Shown: piece by piece, positions 25,601 to 40,403 of the stretch | Layout of the letters: each line of letters begins with the position of its first letter | Position numbering within the stretch: position 1 is the first letter of the stretch | Source of the DNA: Aphis gossypii | Taxonomy: Eukaryota; Arthropoda; Insecta; Hemiptera; Aphididae | Assembly (NCBI RefSeq): GCF_020184175.1 | Contig: NC_065531.1 | Span: 6,283,213-6,347,212 of the forward strand | Direction: 5' to 3' | DNA: 64,000 bases | Notes under the pieces: generated by a model | Told to the model about the DNA's origin: nothing | Seen by the model: the letters and a program-made list of their open reading frames with translations, nothing else | The model's database searches: none | Position numbers and translations under genes: made by a program

Positions 25601-28600
25601 TTTATGTCTTCTTGAAAATATATTATACATTTATATATGTATATTATTTTCGTTCCATTATTTTCTGACCATTCCATTGACATTTATTACGTGGTACAAG
25701 ACTATATGGCTATATCTGATCATATAAATATGCTATGTATACATATATATAAATATAATGTGAGCGTGCACAGTAACCTACTCGCGATCTATTCATATTA
25801 TTATAATATACGAAATAATGCGTTTCTATTTAAGCCAAGGGGTCTGGCAGACAAAGAAATTTTGCGTGGAGGAAAAAAATAAACCTCAGCGCATTGTAAT
25901 GCCATTACATTATTGTCATGCTATTTCGTTCTGATTCGCTTTGTTCGTGTATAAACCGCATTATTCATGTGACTAGATAAGTTCGCGTTTTTAGCTGATT
26001 CCTGTCAACCCCCGCAAATGACGTTCTCTATCACGCGCGCTTATGGTATTGCGTACTAAGAACCAAGGGATAAATTAATAAATTATTCATTTCGAGCAGC
26101 TGTTTATCATTTGAGCATTCCGGTGACGTTTATATTCTACTTGGCGTGCGTTACGGGGGCGAGTGACCGAGCGTGGTAATATGCCTAGGTACCATTCGTG
26201 GTAACCATCAGTTCGTTCACATTTATATATTATTATATTGTACATTGCGAAAGAGACGACACGCATACATCCCTGCCATGTATAATAATAATATTATATT
26301 ATTTAACTGAACACAATTTACGTCACCGTGTCCGTGACAAATAGCTGACGGCCGCCCAAACTTTATCGTGGTAAAACGATCGGCATGACCTATCTGTCTG
26401 CACACTAACCGAGTGACATATTGAGTATAGATAATTAAAGTATAATACATAATACTATATTATATTTATACGTAAACAATTTTGTCCACCGTGTGTATAA
26501 ATTAGTATTAATAATAAATGGTTGACAGGAGTCAGTTGATTCGAAACAACCGTAGGTAATATTAATAATAATATATTGATCGGATGACGTTCATGTACCT
26601 ATGTTTTGATAATAATATGATATACTTTTATGTGCATCGTCGGCCGAAGGCAATGATATGTTTCGAAACTAAAAAATTGTATTTATTGCGTGCAATATAT
26701 TTCTTCGTTTTGGTTTTACTTAACAAAAATCAAAATATTTAATGTTCCTTTAAAAAAAAAATCTGAATCGTAAATACGTTTTATTCTCGTCGATTTTATT
26801 CACATATGCTTCCTAAGCATTATTTAACTATATGCGGCATTTTAAAATAGAATTATCCGTCTATAACCAGTTTTTATTGAAAATTGGCCAAGATTTCTAA
26901 TGAGTTGAGAAACAAAAAAAGTTGCTTATCTGACGGCATTATACTATTATAAAAGTTAAAAATCAGCTGATTTAAATTATTATGGATTATAGTTTTCACT
27001 GTACATATTATTATCAAATAATATCTATGTATAATAATTCATTTATTATACTTGTATCAATGCCTTATAAAATTGCATATTACATAACATTATTTTTTTG
27101 TTTTTTTTTGTCCAAGGAGAACACTTGAAAATAATAATAATTATTATTTATTATAATCGGCGTTGAAACTCATATTATTGTTGCGTTTAACAAAAGTTTT
27201 CCGGAGTTTTTTTTCTTTCTAACCCCAAGTTATAAAATACGTTTTGTTCAAATGAAATTTATTTTTCGCTGCAACGAATTGCACTTGACAAATGTAGGTC
27301 ACATTGTAGACTATTGTGTTTGGACAGAGCCGACACAAAAATTTTGAGGAGCACCTGAACTGAACGTTGCACGCTACTTGAAAAACGTAATTTATCATGT
27401 TTATCGCAAAATTGTTTTTTCGTTTTTCCGGTTTATTAAAAGATATAATTTATTATACATATGTACATAAGTCTATATACACACATATACATATATACCT
27501 AGTTACTAGCGTTTTTCGTGCACACTCGTTTATAAAAGCTGTTAGAAAATAAATGATTTACCTTTTAAGAAAGAGAAAAAACATTAGCTAGACAAGGTAT
27601 TTGTCCAAACATCGTGAAAATAATATTGTGATAAAGAAAAAAGAAGTTGAAAACAATAACTCAATGAACAGGGTAAAATTAGTGTCATTTAGTAAACGTC
27701 TGCTCTTTGTAAAACGACTTCGACTTCGGCAAACTCGATACGTCACTTGAACATTAATCGAATCGACAGAAATAATTTATCGATAACTGTCCGAAAGTCT
27801 GTAAAATCCATCTAAAGCTAAACGAACCGCGTCCGAGTAATAATATAATGGTACTACCAACATAGTACCTATAGCTAATTATTAAATTCATACTTGTTTT
27901 AATGATTTAGTGAAGAGTGATAGATTCACTTATCCTATACCTATCCTATACAATATGCATGCCTAGGCACAAATAGCTAAATAGTAATTTACTTTTACCC
28001 TCTCCCCGTCACTAATATTTATTGAAATATAAAAAAAAATGATTATGTTAGTTAATATTTTAGGTATTTTTTTAAAAGAGGTTAAACCCGGCTGTATTAT
28101 CTAAAGAATTTTCGATAGGCAATTGTTGTTGTGTAAGTTGTAAATTATATTTTCTGTAAAAATAGTAAAACTCGTTGATTGATTTCTAGACTATTATGAA
28201 AGTGAATGTTTGAATACTTGACTGTTTAATTATTTTTTTAAATCAAGAAATCAACATAAAATTTTAAGTATAGATACCTACTTTTAACACAATTAATTGA
28301 ATTGAAATAAAAAAAAATAAAAAATGATTAGCACAATAATCCAGAGAAGAGGCTGATAAACAAACAGTATAATATTATGAAAAAGATATTCTATAATACC
28401 AAATATTATTGGTTTTATTTTATATATTACAGATAAAAATTACAAATAAACATTATATATTATTTAATGAGTACTTATTGTTGGAGAGAGGGACTAAAGA
28501 TCCTCAAAGCCACCACTCTTCCTCTATGCACCATTGATAATATTATGTGCCGATTATATGATAGAGGTACATTTATATTATATTAATACGTATATACCAT

Positions 28601-29840
28601 ACCTATAACATCTATGAGGTTAAATTATCAAATTTTACTCTTATAATTAATAATTATAATATAATAATAATATTAAGTTGTATTATTTTGCTGACGCGCG
28701 TACCTACCGCGGTGGTGACGTCCAAGACGTATAGTCGTATTATCGCAGTATTTATAGAATTTTAATTTCGTGGTCGACAAACAGCTACAACAGTGGCGGC
28801 GGTGGGGCTGACAGAGACAATTTAATTACATTGTCACGGAGACGTACGGCGTGCGTGCTTGAACGTACGTACGAGATTTGTGTGTTTTTGGGTATGGCCA
28901 AACTCGCACACGCACACATACTATACACATTATAAAATCGCCGAGGCCCCAAAATATAAGATCGGACCGACAACGAAGGACCCCGTGAGTGGTGGTAAGA
29001 TATAAACCGTTGATAGTGCGGGGTTAGGTGGGGTTATTGGTGATGGTAGGTGGGGGGTGGGGATGGTGGAAATGCAATTTAACTTTAATGAACCACCGCG
29101 ACGGCTTAAGGGACTCGCTGATGGCTCGGAATCTAATTTAAATGTACAGCGCGCTACGCAGATACAGTCCGTTGCCCGTCTACACGATGTACATTATATT
29201 CGTGTGTATGTGTGTGTGTGTTATATATATAGTATAGTATGCACGCGCACTCTTTGACATTAATTTACTTTATTCCGTTACGTTAATTAGTAGTTCTTAT
29301 TTCGCTAAACGTGAACGACGTTGCGCTAAATATTCTTATCCTATATAATATAACATACTTGTATTGTTTAGCAATAATGCGCGTACGAAAATAATATTTA
29401 TGTAGCATTATATTAGGTCGGTATATTGCATTTTACCATCGAGGGCCTCGTATGAGGTTGCGGTTACGCGGATTGATACCGATTTTGCTTATATATCACT
29501 GTAGGCTTCCGTGAGTATTAACAATACCTACTGTTTAAGCTTTTTCGAATATTAATCGCATTCCCACTACTTACAAGAAGAGAAAAAATAAAAAGGAATA
29601 AAGAAAACCGACACTGCGCCGTTTCCATTTTCCCTATTAATTTTGTTTCGCAAGCGAAAAGCACTTAAAGCAAGTCTAAATCTTCCGCCAGACGCCCAAA
29701 ATAAATAAAAGTATTCGCGCGATAAGAAAAGGTTTTACTTTATGTTTGTTTAATGAAGCGGCGCTGCTCTTTGCGCCATTATTATTATTATTATTACTAT
29801 TATCGGACGGGTTTTGCTCTCCTTTAAACTGCTCCAATTC

Positions 29841-29868
29841 AATAATAATAATAATAATAATAATAATA
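29841..29868. repeat. (AAT)n microsatellite
   Basis: About nine AAT units. They create poly-Asn or poly-Ile runs in short open frames on both strands. Confidence 0.9.
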
Positions 29869-30430
29869 TAATAGACCTGTACACGCATCGTAAATGTCAT
29901 GTAATGACTAACGTTAATTATTATACGTTGGTGTCGAGGACCATAACATCGGGTAAATCATCGTGTTGTTTAAGTTTTCGCGTTTGCGCGTTCCCGTCGT
30001 CCGATTAAAACGGCGACGACGACAACGACGACAATGTTTAGAGTGCAGTACGTCTCGATTCCATGTTTTTCAGTGCCATAGAGACTCAGTCGGCGGAATG
30101 CGAATTCCCAGGCGATGACAGGTCATACAAATAAGAGTATATAGGACATTATTTTTACTCCACCCTGACGTCGAATACATTTTTCTGAAGTCAATAAATC
30201 TCGGACCACAAACCACCGCGAGACGTAGGCATGAGACATATCTTATATTATACATACACACACACATGTATATACCTAGTATTATGTTTTTTTTAAATAA
30301 ATAAATAAATAAAATAAATAGACGACTCGGCGTTGACGTTAGCCGACGTATTTACCGACGACGTACTTATTATTATGTATATTGTAGCGGTCGTGCAAGT
30401 TCTACCGCGATGCGGTATGATATATACCGA

Positions 30431-30438
30431 CTTACATA
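30431..30438. repeat. Left 8-bp target-site duplication (CTTACATA)
   Basis: CTTACATA sits immediately before the left terminal inverted repeat and is repeated exactly after the right end at 31102-31109. Confidence 0.93.
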
Positions 30439-31101
30439 CAGGCCCTGATTTACGCAAGTGCAGATGGAGCACTTGCACTTGGCCCCCAATTTTGGGGGGC
30501 CCCCCGATCTCCGTGAATTGTAGAAAATTTTGTGTATTAAAATTTTTTTTTAAATTAATTATTTTTAATAAATTATAATTCCTATAGACCTTATACTAGT
30601 ATAAGTCATTCCACACCTCAATAGTCAATACAACATATTAAAATAATAATAATAGAAAATTGTTTGAACATCGGAAATACTTGATACGTAATAACTAATA
30701 AGTAATAACTATTTATAGATTTCTTCCAGCCCAGAATTTACAGATAACCCGTCGTTGGTGACGCATTTCGCTCCTACAATTAACATTTTTAAACCATTGG
30801 TTTAGATTATTCAGTTATCTACGGAAATGAATAGCGAAAAACATTAATAAATGTTATAAATAAACTAATATAGTTATAGTATTTATAGTACATGAAATAA
30901 TGTACAAATATTTTATGAGTTTTGGGATATTTATTTAATACTTAACATATAAATATTTTGTTTTTATTATCAATATTTCCCCCTCCTCTCTATATAGATT
31001 TTTTTTGGAACATTTTTTTGACTTGTGGTGGTGGGGGTAGGGGGTAGGGGGCCCCCAAAAAAATTGTGCACTTGGCCCTAATTTTATTAAATCAGGGCCT
31101 G
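30439..31101. mobile_element. Non-autonomous hAT-type DNA transposon (MITE-like, 663 bp)
   Basis: The element has perfect 14-bp terminal inverted repeats, CAGGCCCTGATTTA on the left and its exact complement TAAATCAGGGCCTG on the right. An exact 8-bp duplication of CTTACATA flanks it. Subterminal blocks mirror each other: GCACTTGGCCCCC near the left end, and GGCCCCC followed by TGCACTTGGCCC near the right end. An 8-bp duplication and ends starting CAGGC/CAGGG are the known hallmarks of the hAT superfamily. The interior is AT-rich with no transposase ORF, so movement would have needed a transposase supplied elsewhere. The intact duplication and perfect ends suggest fairly recent insertion into the host intron. 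Confidence 0.92.
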
Positions 31102-31109
31102 CTTACATA
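31102..31109. repeat. Right 8-bp target-site duplication (CTTACATA)
   Basis: Exact copy of the sequence at 30431-30438, adjoining the right inverted repeat. Confidence 0.93.
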
Positions 31110-31812
31110 TTATAATTATTATGCTTATATACACAAATATATACATTTATCACAAATCTACCTGTTTTTTACTAGAAATATTATTATATTTTTATAATTA
31201 ATCTGTCGATTACTATATAATATGCATTATATTCATCATTTGTTGCGCACTAACTTTACGAAATAATAATATCGATTGTCTTTCTCGGGGAATAGTGATA
31301 CAATGTTATATTATACCTTAGGTATATGAACGCAATTAATGGTTATGTAGGCTCGTTGTATGATCATGAAATTGTTAGATATTATTTTATGGCTCGCGCG
31401 GGTGCGTATAGGACAAGAAGAAAAGGGTCTCTGTATCGGCTGTGGAAACCATGCGAGTGGAACGGTCGCCGCGTGGGAACGACACTTTATTGTATAGGTA
31501 CTATACGGTCGGCCGCGGCGGCGTCTTTTCCTTTTTTTCGGATGTCTAAGGGGTTGACCCGTCAAGCATTCTTACACGTCCCAGCGCTTACATATTTAGT
31601 TTCCCGATATGCCTAACAATATGACGATGACGGTTTTCCAATATGCATATAGATTGGTATACACATATACGATCGATCGTCGTGTTATTATAATAGTCGT
31701 TGCCGGGGAATAAAACGGAAGTCAGTCGCCGGATAATCGTTAGTGTGTAAAGAAAACGAGGTGTTCTGTGCGCACGTACTGTACCGGACGTTCAAAGAAG
31801 AATGCAGTCAAC

Positions 31813-31829
31813 ATATATATATATATATA
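31813..31829. repeat. (AT)n microsatellite
   Basis: About eight AT units, directly visible. Confidence 0.85.
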
Positions 31830-34800
31830 ATATACATTATTATATCCACATAATGATACGATAATTGTACGATTCGGTAGCCAGGACGACTGTGCGGTTT
31901 GTATTGATAATAGTAATATATACTGGTAGTGTATCACTCTTGTGAGTGTTAGTGATGCTAGCTATAATAAAACTAACGCAATAGCTGTATAAAACAATCG
32001 TAGTCGTCGTTCCTAATAGTATAATAACGAAAAACTATATCAAAGATTATATTCAGTAATCACTAATCATAGGTACACAAAATTGGCATACAATTTAGTT
32101 CCAATATTAAAAAAAAATTCACCAATACGATTTTTGGAACCAAAATAATTTGTTATTATTCTGCTTTGAAATATGTAGGTAATGATGAATATACGAAAAA
32201 AAAACAAATTATCCAACAGTATGGTTTAGTATGACTTGCTTAACATTGTTACACATTTATTTTAAGATTCCTAGTTAGAAGTATCTATACATCATAATTG
32301 TTTTTGTAACAAATGATTTTGGCGCTAAAAAATTCTATGTTGAAAATACTAAAAACAAATATAACAATTATTATAACCAGTGTTCTGAAAATAAATTTAC
32401 AAACATTGTTGGATGATTTTTGTAAGAATATGTTCGACGCGAAATACTTGAAACTTCAAGTATAACTTATCTCGAATACGAATTTTATATTATTTTGTGT
32501 TTCGTAATAGTATATATATATATATTATATTATATTATATATATTATATATAGGTAGTATCGGGGCATTATTATTTCAAACCATGTCATTATCGGTTTTC
32601 GGGTTAGACAAGATACGTAGCACATAATGGCAATATAATACAACAATACTGCGTGTCCCTGCAATTCGTGTGTATATTTGGCATTGTATGAATGCGGGAT
32701 CTGAGAAATTCAAAAACCAAATTACGCACGCGGCGCCGCACAACAAACGATAACAGATTATCGATCGGCGCCGGAGGACGCCGACGTTTCGGGAACGCGG
32801 CCGATACCGGCGGCCGGCGGAACACCGAAGTCTACATTGGGTATACAATGTTATTTCCGGTCGGTTAGTCCATCATAGATTATTAATCTGAAGTACAGTA
32901 TACCCATAATGTGTACAAAAAACGACCGCATTTGTCTACTCCACTTAGGTCATAGACCTAGGTCACCCGTTGACCTATAGCTTCAAACACTATTAAAATA
33001 CCTAGTAATGTCGAATACAGACGACAACCTCATAAACCTTATAAAAGCATATAAATTATAATATTGTTCGGTATGAAAATTAAATATTGTTTTTTTTTAT
33101 TTTATTTATTTGTAAAAATAAATTGTTCAAAATCAATAGCATTATAAAAAAACTCGAACTTACCTAGAGACGAGATATTGACAAATGAATACCTATTACA
33201 AAGAAAAAACCTAGTTACGAATCCGCTGGTTATTTTTGAGAAAATATACACAAATACTTGCAATTATTGGATAGTTAATAGTATATACTATAGAAACATT
33301 TTCCGATGACAATTTTATTTTAAGTACACAATTCGCGTCTGTATAGGTATATCGTTATTGTTGTCTCTGTTATAACCACGATATATGAACTATAATAGAA
33401 TTTTTATATACAGTTGCGTGCGCGCAATATACGATATTCAATAAAATCAAAGTTTATAATAATAATGTATAAGATTCTACTGCCGGTCGTCGAAAATCTT
33501 TTCAGTCTATTTTTCCGTCGAATACCTACTTGCCTCCGGTATTAGACGTCTCGTAGATCGCAATGCGCGGATTATTATTATTTGTTTACGAACCCTGTTG
33601 TGTTTGTTTTGTTCTTGAAATTCGATATTATTGTACCACTGATAGACAATAACGCGGAGATGATGATGATGATGGTAATAATAATAATAATAATACACTC
33701 GTCCCGATACCCATGCGAATTGTAGTCAACGACGTCGGTCGGTAGTGTTAAGTTTTATTTTCTGCTCAATATTTAGGAATCCGACGAAAACCGTTGGTAC
33801 CGGGCCAACAGTTTAACCGTGTTAAAATATAACCAGTGGTTGACGCCTGATACCTATCTATATAATATAGGCATGTTTATCAACACCTCTCCCGGACAAT
33901 CCCTCTGTGCAGAATCTGTAGTCCACACCAATAAATTCTGAGGTATCATTCCTTTCCCGATTTGTAAATAGTTTTCTGACCGCGTTCCTGTGAGATTATT
34001 CGCTCTCGGAAACATAGGTATACTCGGGGTCCAGCTTGGAATTTAATTAATGGTTGGGGGTGGATATTTATTATGTATGGTTGTCATAAGATGAAATAAC
34101 GATTAATTCAAACTTGATACAAGCCAAATTGGTTAGTAAAAGTTACCTGTTTACTATTTATTTATTTCCTATTTTCAATTTTTTTTTTTTTGAACGGATT
34201 TAGCGGTGCATTTTTTTGGGGAAGAGGGAAGACATTGCTCGAATCATGGACAGACCCTTACCCCACTTTTTAGTTGTTGTATATAAGCGTACATGTATTT
34301 GTGTTGTCTCGAGCAGGTGGAACTGACATCGAATACGCGAACCAATAATAATATAATGTATTCGTATGCTCGTACGTTCATATATTGAGTTTGCATAACG
34401 CCGATGCACCGCTCGTCGTTTTTCTTGGGTAATTTTATAGGGATACAACATACGTGCTGCTCCAACAATATTATATTATTGCGGCTTACCACTCTGGGTG
34501 ATGTATATAACTTATATACGTCATTACACTGCACCGCGGTGCGATTACACGTGACTTCCGGTACCGCCCATCGGGTCCTCTTTATAATGGCCACGCCGCA
34601 CCACACGGTAACTTATTTTATACACAAATGCGGTGTAACACTAAAGACACATAATATTATACATATATTACGTCCTTTTCCCGTATTATTATATGCCGGA
34701 CGACAACCATGTTTGGGAAAAAGTTGCTGATCCGTTTTGACCGTCGAAGGGTGGTTTGGGTTGCCGTCCATTCGACTGAAGACAACACCTTATCGCGTGG

Positions 34801-37800
34801 GTGCAGCAGCAGGGTTTTTAACGTCGATAACTTTATTTTTTTTTTATAGTTCTTACTCGAAATTAATATGACGATATATTATACGTATATGTGTACCAAC
34901 TGCTGTGTAACTGGACAATATTTGATTAAATGATTATATAAAAAAGCGAACAATTTGTTCTGCAAGCATTATATTATTATATTGATGACGTTAGACAAAT
35001 ATTTGTTGTTCCGGTGTAACTACGTTTCCATAAATTAACTAAAGCCGTCCAAGTTGAACGCTTTCCAATTATATAAACAATAATAAGAAATAATATACAT
35101 GGTTTATGAAACCGATTCGTACAGAGTTCGAGTAATGATAATAACTATAGTTACATATTATATGTACTGATATAGCTGTGTTACCCCAGTGAAATAAAAC
35201 CGTTGAGTAGTTAAAAGTTCAAAATTGGTCTCCCGCTGGTTCTTAACAGTGCCCCCTCCCCCGAATACGTCTGCAGAAATTGAGCCCGCAATATTAATTT
35301 TCTAAAACTTGGACGCCCCGTCGGTTACCAATCGCTGTCTCTTTATAAATAGCTTAAAGCCGCTTATTGGTAGTCGCAATTATACGTCACATATTATACA
35401 ATATATATCATGTTCAAATATACGATGTTTTATAACGTGTCACGTTTGTATAAACTTACGTTATAAATGTCTAATATAATATAAATTGCAGGTCTTATAA
35501 ACGCACATCTATTCGCGTATTTTGTTAGTAGATGTATTATAATATTACAATAGTTTTGACGTTACGAAGAAAGAGATACATTTATAGTTTACTATGATAT
35601 AATATGATAAAAATACTTATTACATGTTGTACCATTTATGATGCACACTCTTCGTAACTTGTAACGACATTCACTCATACCACGTCGATAACTATATAAA
35701 TGCGTTTTACGTATTACGTACTACCTAACCTATCCTAATCGAATAATCGAATTCTATATACAATTTAAATAACTAAACGATTTGGGTCAACTGTTTTTTC
35801 TTCTTTTTTACACGCTATTTCGAACTTATATAGTATATATGCTCAGTATATATATATATGTATACGTGTATATCTATCCCGCTGATCGTACACGGAAACA
35901 ATTTCAAAACTTCTAAAAGCTTAAGGATCTCGCGTATATCGATTTGCCATTGGTTTCGCAGGTCTAAAATTGGGTCCAGCTTAAGTGTGTTTCCTGATTC
36001 GTCGGGATTTTCGATCATTTATTCTATCCTCTACTTACCCCCACACATCCACACAATGTCCAACCACCGACAGAGAATCTCTCATTTTTCCACTTGGATA
36101 CTTCCAACAATATCCCTACTGCAGTCTAAAAACCCACTACGGTGTCATTTTTTTTTCACTTTCTCTTTGTTATTAACTTCTGGCCCTCGGGGTGACGTAT
36201 TAACGGATTTTCAACGGTAGAACAAAAAAAAAAAAACAGAAAAAATACACCCGGGAAAAGGACGTTAAATGGCTCGTAAAATTGGAAATTCTTCGTTCTT
36301 TTGACAACCCCCGTAACTCCGTTATAAATATCATTAAGAAGTATTATAAAAGAGGAACTTTAGTCTCCAAAAACTTTTTCAATTTCTCTTCTTATTTTCG
36401 GGAATTTTTCATTTTATTGTGTTGATATATTATTACGTTTTACGTTTACTGTCTAACCAACCACTTGAATCTTTTCAACTTGTTTTACATTTTAGCTTCG
36501 TCTGAGAAATATCCTGTATTTAATGCGATTAAATTTGAATTAAATAAATCGAACGACCGTCGCCGCAACATTCGCCCAAAATCATAATATTCGAGGAAAA
36601 CAAAAGATTCAATATTAAAATGAACGAAGAATTTGAGTTATTTTTAATTATTTCAGTGAATTTACCCTATCCAGCTGTTATCAAATGTTCGTACCTTCTT
36701 GTTTGTGCATACCGGAAAGAGATAAATGGGTATTCATTTTTACCCTCTGATAATTCGGGTAAATTTTACTCGAAATTCACATACTATTATGCTAATTGTT
36801 ACTGAATTAACGTAACTTTTCATAAGAAGCGCATGTTGCAAATTAAACAAACGCTCTTAAGAGTATACGCTTTTAATCGAGTAATTACTTAGGGCGCGCG
36901 CACATCCCCCATCTGCAACGTGTGTACGAAACGTTGTCAGTTTTCGCAAGCCTGCAGCGAATGAATCGTTTCCGGGACGTAATTCGCAATCATTTCGAAT
37001 ATAAGGCGCGTATAAACGTAGTGTACCCGCCCGTCGTATCATCGCGGGTTTTCGTCGTATTTTTTTAACCCAATTATTATAATATAGTGTTTTGCATGTT
37101 TTTATGAGGATAATAACTGTTGTACAGTTATAATCGCAATAAAACGTTAATGGTATATATTCTATTTTAGTATAGATTTTTTTGTTTTGTTCATTTGTCA
37201 GGTTGACGCTTAGGTATATGTACACGTTTTTTTTTAACTAAAAAAAAATTAATCCAAACGAAACTGCAGTTATTGCTCAAACATGATATACACACCGTTT
37301 TTGTGTCTGTAAAAATGCAAATTATAATAATAGTCAATGTTGAAAACGTGCAACGTATTTCGCGATGAATAGAAATAACGGTCGTGGTCATTGCGTTTAA
37401 ACTATATGCTATTGTTCTAACTTCTCATCCAACTAAAATTTACGCAACATGTACCTACGCGTAGAGAATAAGATGAATTGTATATGTATAGTTTTATGTA
37501 TAACTATATATAGTTTTTATAATTTTGTTGCTCCACTTGCTGTCAGTAATTAAAAGAAGGCGTACGGAATGACAAATCATTTTAGAATACGAGCCGTGTA
37601 TACCCCGAGCGCCGGAACACATTAAAACACAAAAAGAATAGACAATTATAATTAACCTTCGTGCTCAGAAAACACACGAACCGTGATAATTAAATTAAAA
37701 TCGTTTTAAATTTTTTTTTCTAACAAGCAATTTATGTTTTTGTATTAAAACTCGGAACCGTATTAATTATAGCGAATTCATCGTCGTCCAATGGTTAATT

Positions 37801-38794
37801 TTCTCACAGCCAAGAACATGGCCGCGGCATATCATTTTGGATATCTGATGTATATTATTATTATGTTGGGGACGAACGTCCGGCAAATGAGCGATCGAAG
37901 ACAAGCGCGCCTATTCTCGAGTGACCTCCCCAATATACAAATTAACTTCTGATAGTATAGAACGATGGTTGGCTGACTTCCGTGAGTGACGTACGTTCAC
38001 TGGTGTCAATATAATATAATACAATGAAAACTTAAAAAAAAAAATTAAATATGTCTGACTGATCTCACTGAGCGTCATATAATTCGTGTGGTAGGTACTT
38101 AACCGCGTTGGTACTATCATAAATATGATATGGACTGATTATCGTCCTATAATTTCATAACTGGATAAACTATATAATATAAACATCGAATTTTATTTCT
38201 GTTATAGTAAGTACTTTAGTAGATAAGAAGATGACTATAATATGATTCTAATCGTATCTTCGACACCGTAATATAGCACGCTCATCTTAAATCGTGTTGA
38301 TATATTATACATTATACACTTTAACAAAACTAAATTTCTCCTACTCGTTTGTATATTATTATAGCATGCAGACATAGATTTTCAATATAATATTGCGTAC
38401 ATGTTTACTCCTCCGAGTATCAAATCTGTCGGAATGCGTTCAGCATTGCCTGCAGCAGCAGTTTCGTCGGGTGGAATGATGATAAACACAATGTTAAAAT
38501 AATAAAATACGCATAAAGTTTTCTCCGGATGAAAACTGCAGTCCTCCGGAGTCCGGATAGTGCGCTTTTCTTGGCGTCCCGTCGAAATATTTTCCCGTTT
38601 CGGTGTTTGGCTGCGTATATAACAAAAATACTCGTTGCGCCGTTTTATTATTATTATTAGCGTTTTACACTTTAACAATATAAAAAAAAATATTCAAGCA
38701 TATAATAACATTTTTACGACTCGTCGACATCTATAACGGCTATTTAGGAATGTACTGTATGTCTGTATATCAAATTTATGTATGCAAGTGAGTA

Positions 38795-38822
38795 TGTATG
38801 TGTGTGTGTGTATGTGTGTGTA
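38795..38822. repeat. (TG)n / TATG microsatellite
   Basis: TG units interrupted by TATG, directly visible. Confidence 0.85.
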
Positions 38823-40403
38823 TAACGGGGACTCGGTAGGACGCTAATATTTTCCATTACCACACTCGCAGCATTATTATACCCTGCGAGAAGCAAAAAT
38901 AAATATATAGTACACGAGGTCGTTATTCAAAAGAAAATGGGATATATATATTTTTTAAAGAACTCTCTTTATATTGACTAAAACTACAGTTTGTAATCTC
39001 CAAAAGAAGTGTACTTGCGTATACGCCATTATTTTTTTTAAATAGACTTTTTAATCTATTTAGATGGATCACACGCGATCGCTACCCAAACAAATGTTTT
39101 TAACAACAAAGCACTCAATTTTTGTTCAAAAAAAAAAAAAATAATAATAATGCAGAGTAGCAAAATTTTTTTATGGTAATTAAAATAATGTGAATTTTGA
39201 TTTAAAATAAAATAATAATAATCCTAACGAATAATGATATAATTTAATTTAATTAAAACTGTTTTAATACTCAACAAAACAAAGTTTATACAAAATTATA
39301 TTGCTAATAAATACTTTTGTGTGCGTATTAAGATTTAACGTGACAGGGTGTGGCTCTAATGATGGAACGTTAAGTCTGTTAATTTAAAAATAAACAATCT
39401 TTCTGTAAAATCCGCTATGCAATTGTCTGTGTGCGCGTCAGAATCGATTTAAAATATAAAATATCTATACAGGGTTATTTAACTTCCATACTCTCCACCA
39501 CCTTAAATCCTTTAATAATGCGTTTATTCAATTTTCGACTATAGACATTTTCAATTAAATGCCATAATTTAAAGTATTTATAGATTATTTGATACTATAT
39601 AAAAAGTTTCATATGATGATATATATATTTTTTTTCAAAAAGGAATTGTATCTGTTTTCCCATCAAATTATTATAATCAGATGCATCCTTTATTTTTAAC
39701 ATACATTGATTTATTGTATGGAAAATATATTAGGTATCATATTTAATTTAGTATTATTTATAGGTACCTACGCAGACAAAGTTATTATTCACAATATTAT
39801 ATGTTATAATGCTTAAAAATAAAATCATAGACTTCCAAATCTTTTAAACCTATATTGTTACGATTTATACTCGTATTTATTAGTCTATCATTTTTTATAC
39901 ATTTACATACGATTCAATAAATAAGAAATTGCTAGTTGTTCGATTGTCGATTTATATACAGTATTATTTATTAGCATATTAAAAGTTTTCAATTTAACAA
40001 TAGTACTAAGGGGTAGTTCTCTAAGAGTTTATTCTAATAATACGTTTTAAAAATCTAAGTGAGTATTTGTAAAAAATATGATTTTTAAAATAAAAAAAAA
40101 AAAAATTACAATTTGAGTAAATGTATAGTTTTAAAGGAAAACTAGGAGTGCGCACAAGTTTGATGAATCATCGAATGCATGGAATAATAATTACTTATTA
40201 CTATAATATGTTATACCCGTACGTGTATATCGCAATAACGTTGGAAAATGATAAAAAAAAATTTAATGGTGGTAATGTTTTACAACAAACATATTGTATG
40301 ACGAGGTGTATGTTATTACACTTTGTATACGGGTTTAAGTGCCACGTACTCGAAAATCGCTAAAACCAGCTGTTAACCTCGATCTCTTTGCGTCCTGTTT
40401 CAG

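Larger units (their letters stand above)
17155..40403 (+). other. Very large intron (about 23.2 kb)
   Basis: It starts GTGAGTAG and ends CCTGTTTCAG. It contains the assembly gap, a hAT-type MITE at 30439-31101, a degraded element near 20871-21412, and many microsatellites. CpG-rich islands stand out from the AT background at about 19840-20060 and 28690-29060; these could be regulatory DNA but carry no recognised site. No nested gene is convincing on either strand. True intron length is uncertain because of the gap. Confidence 0.7.
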
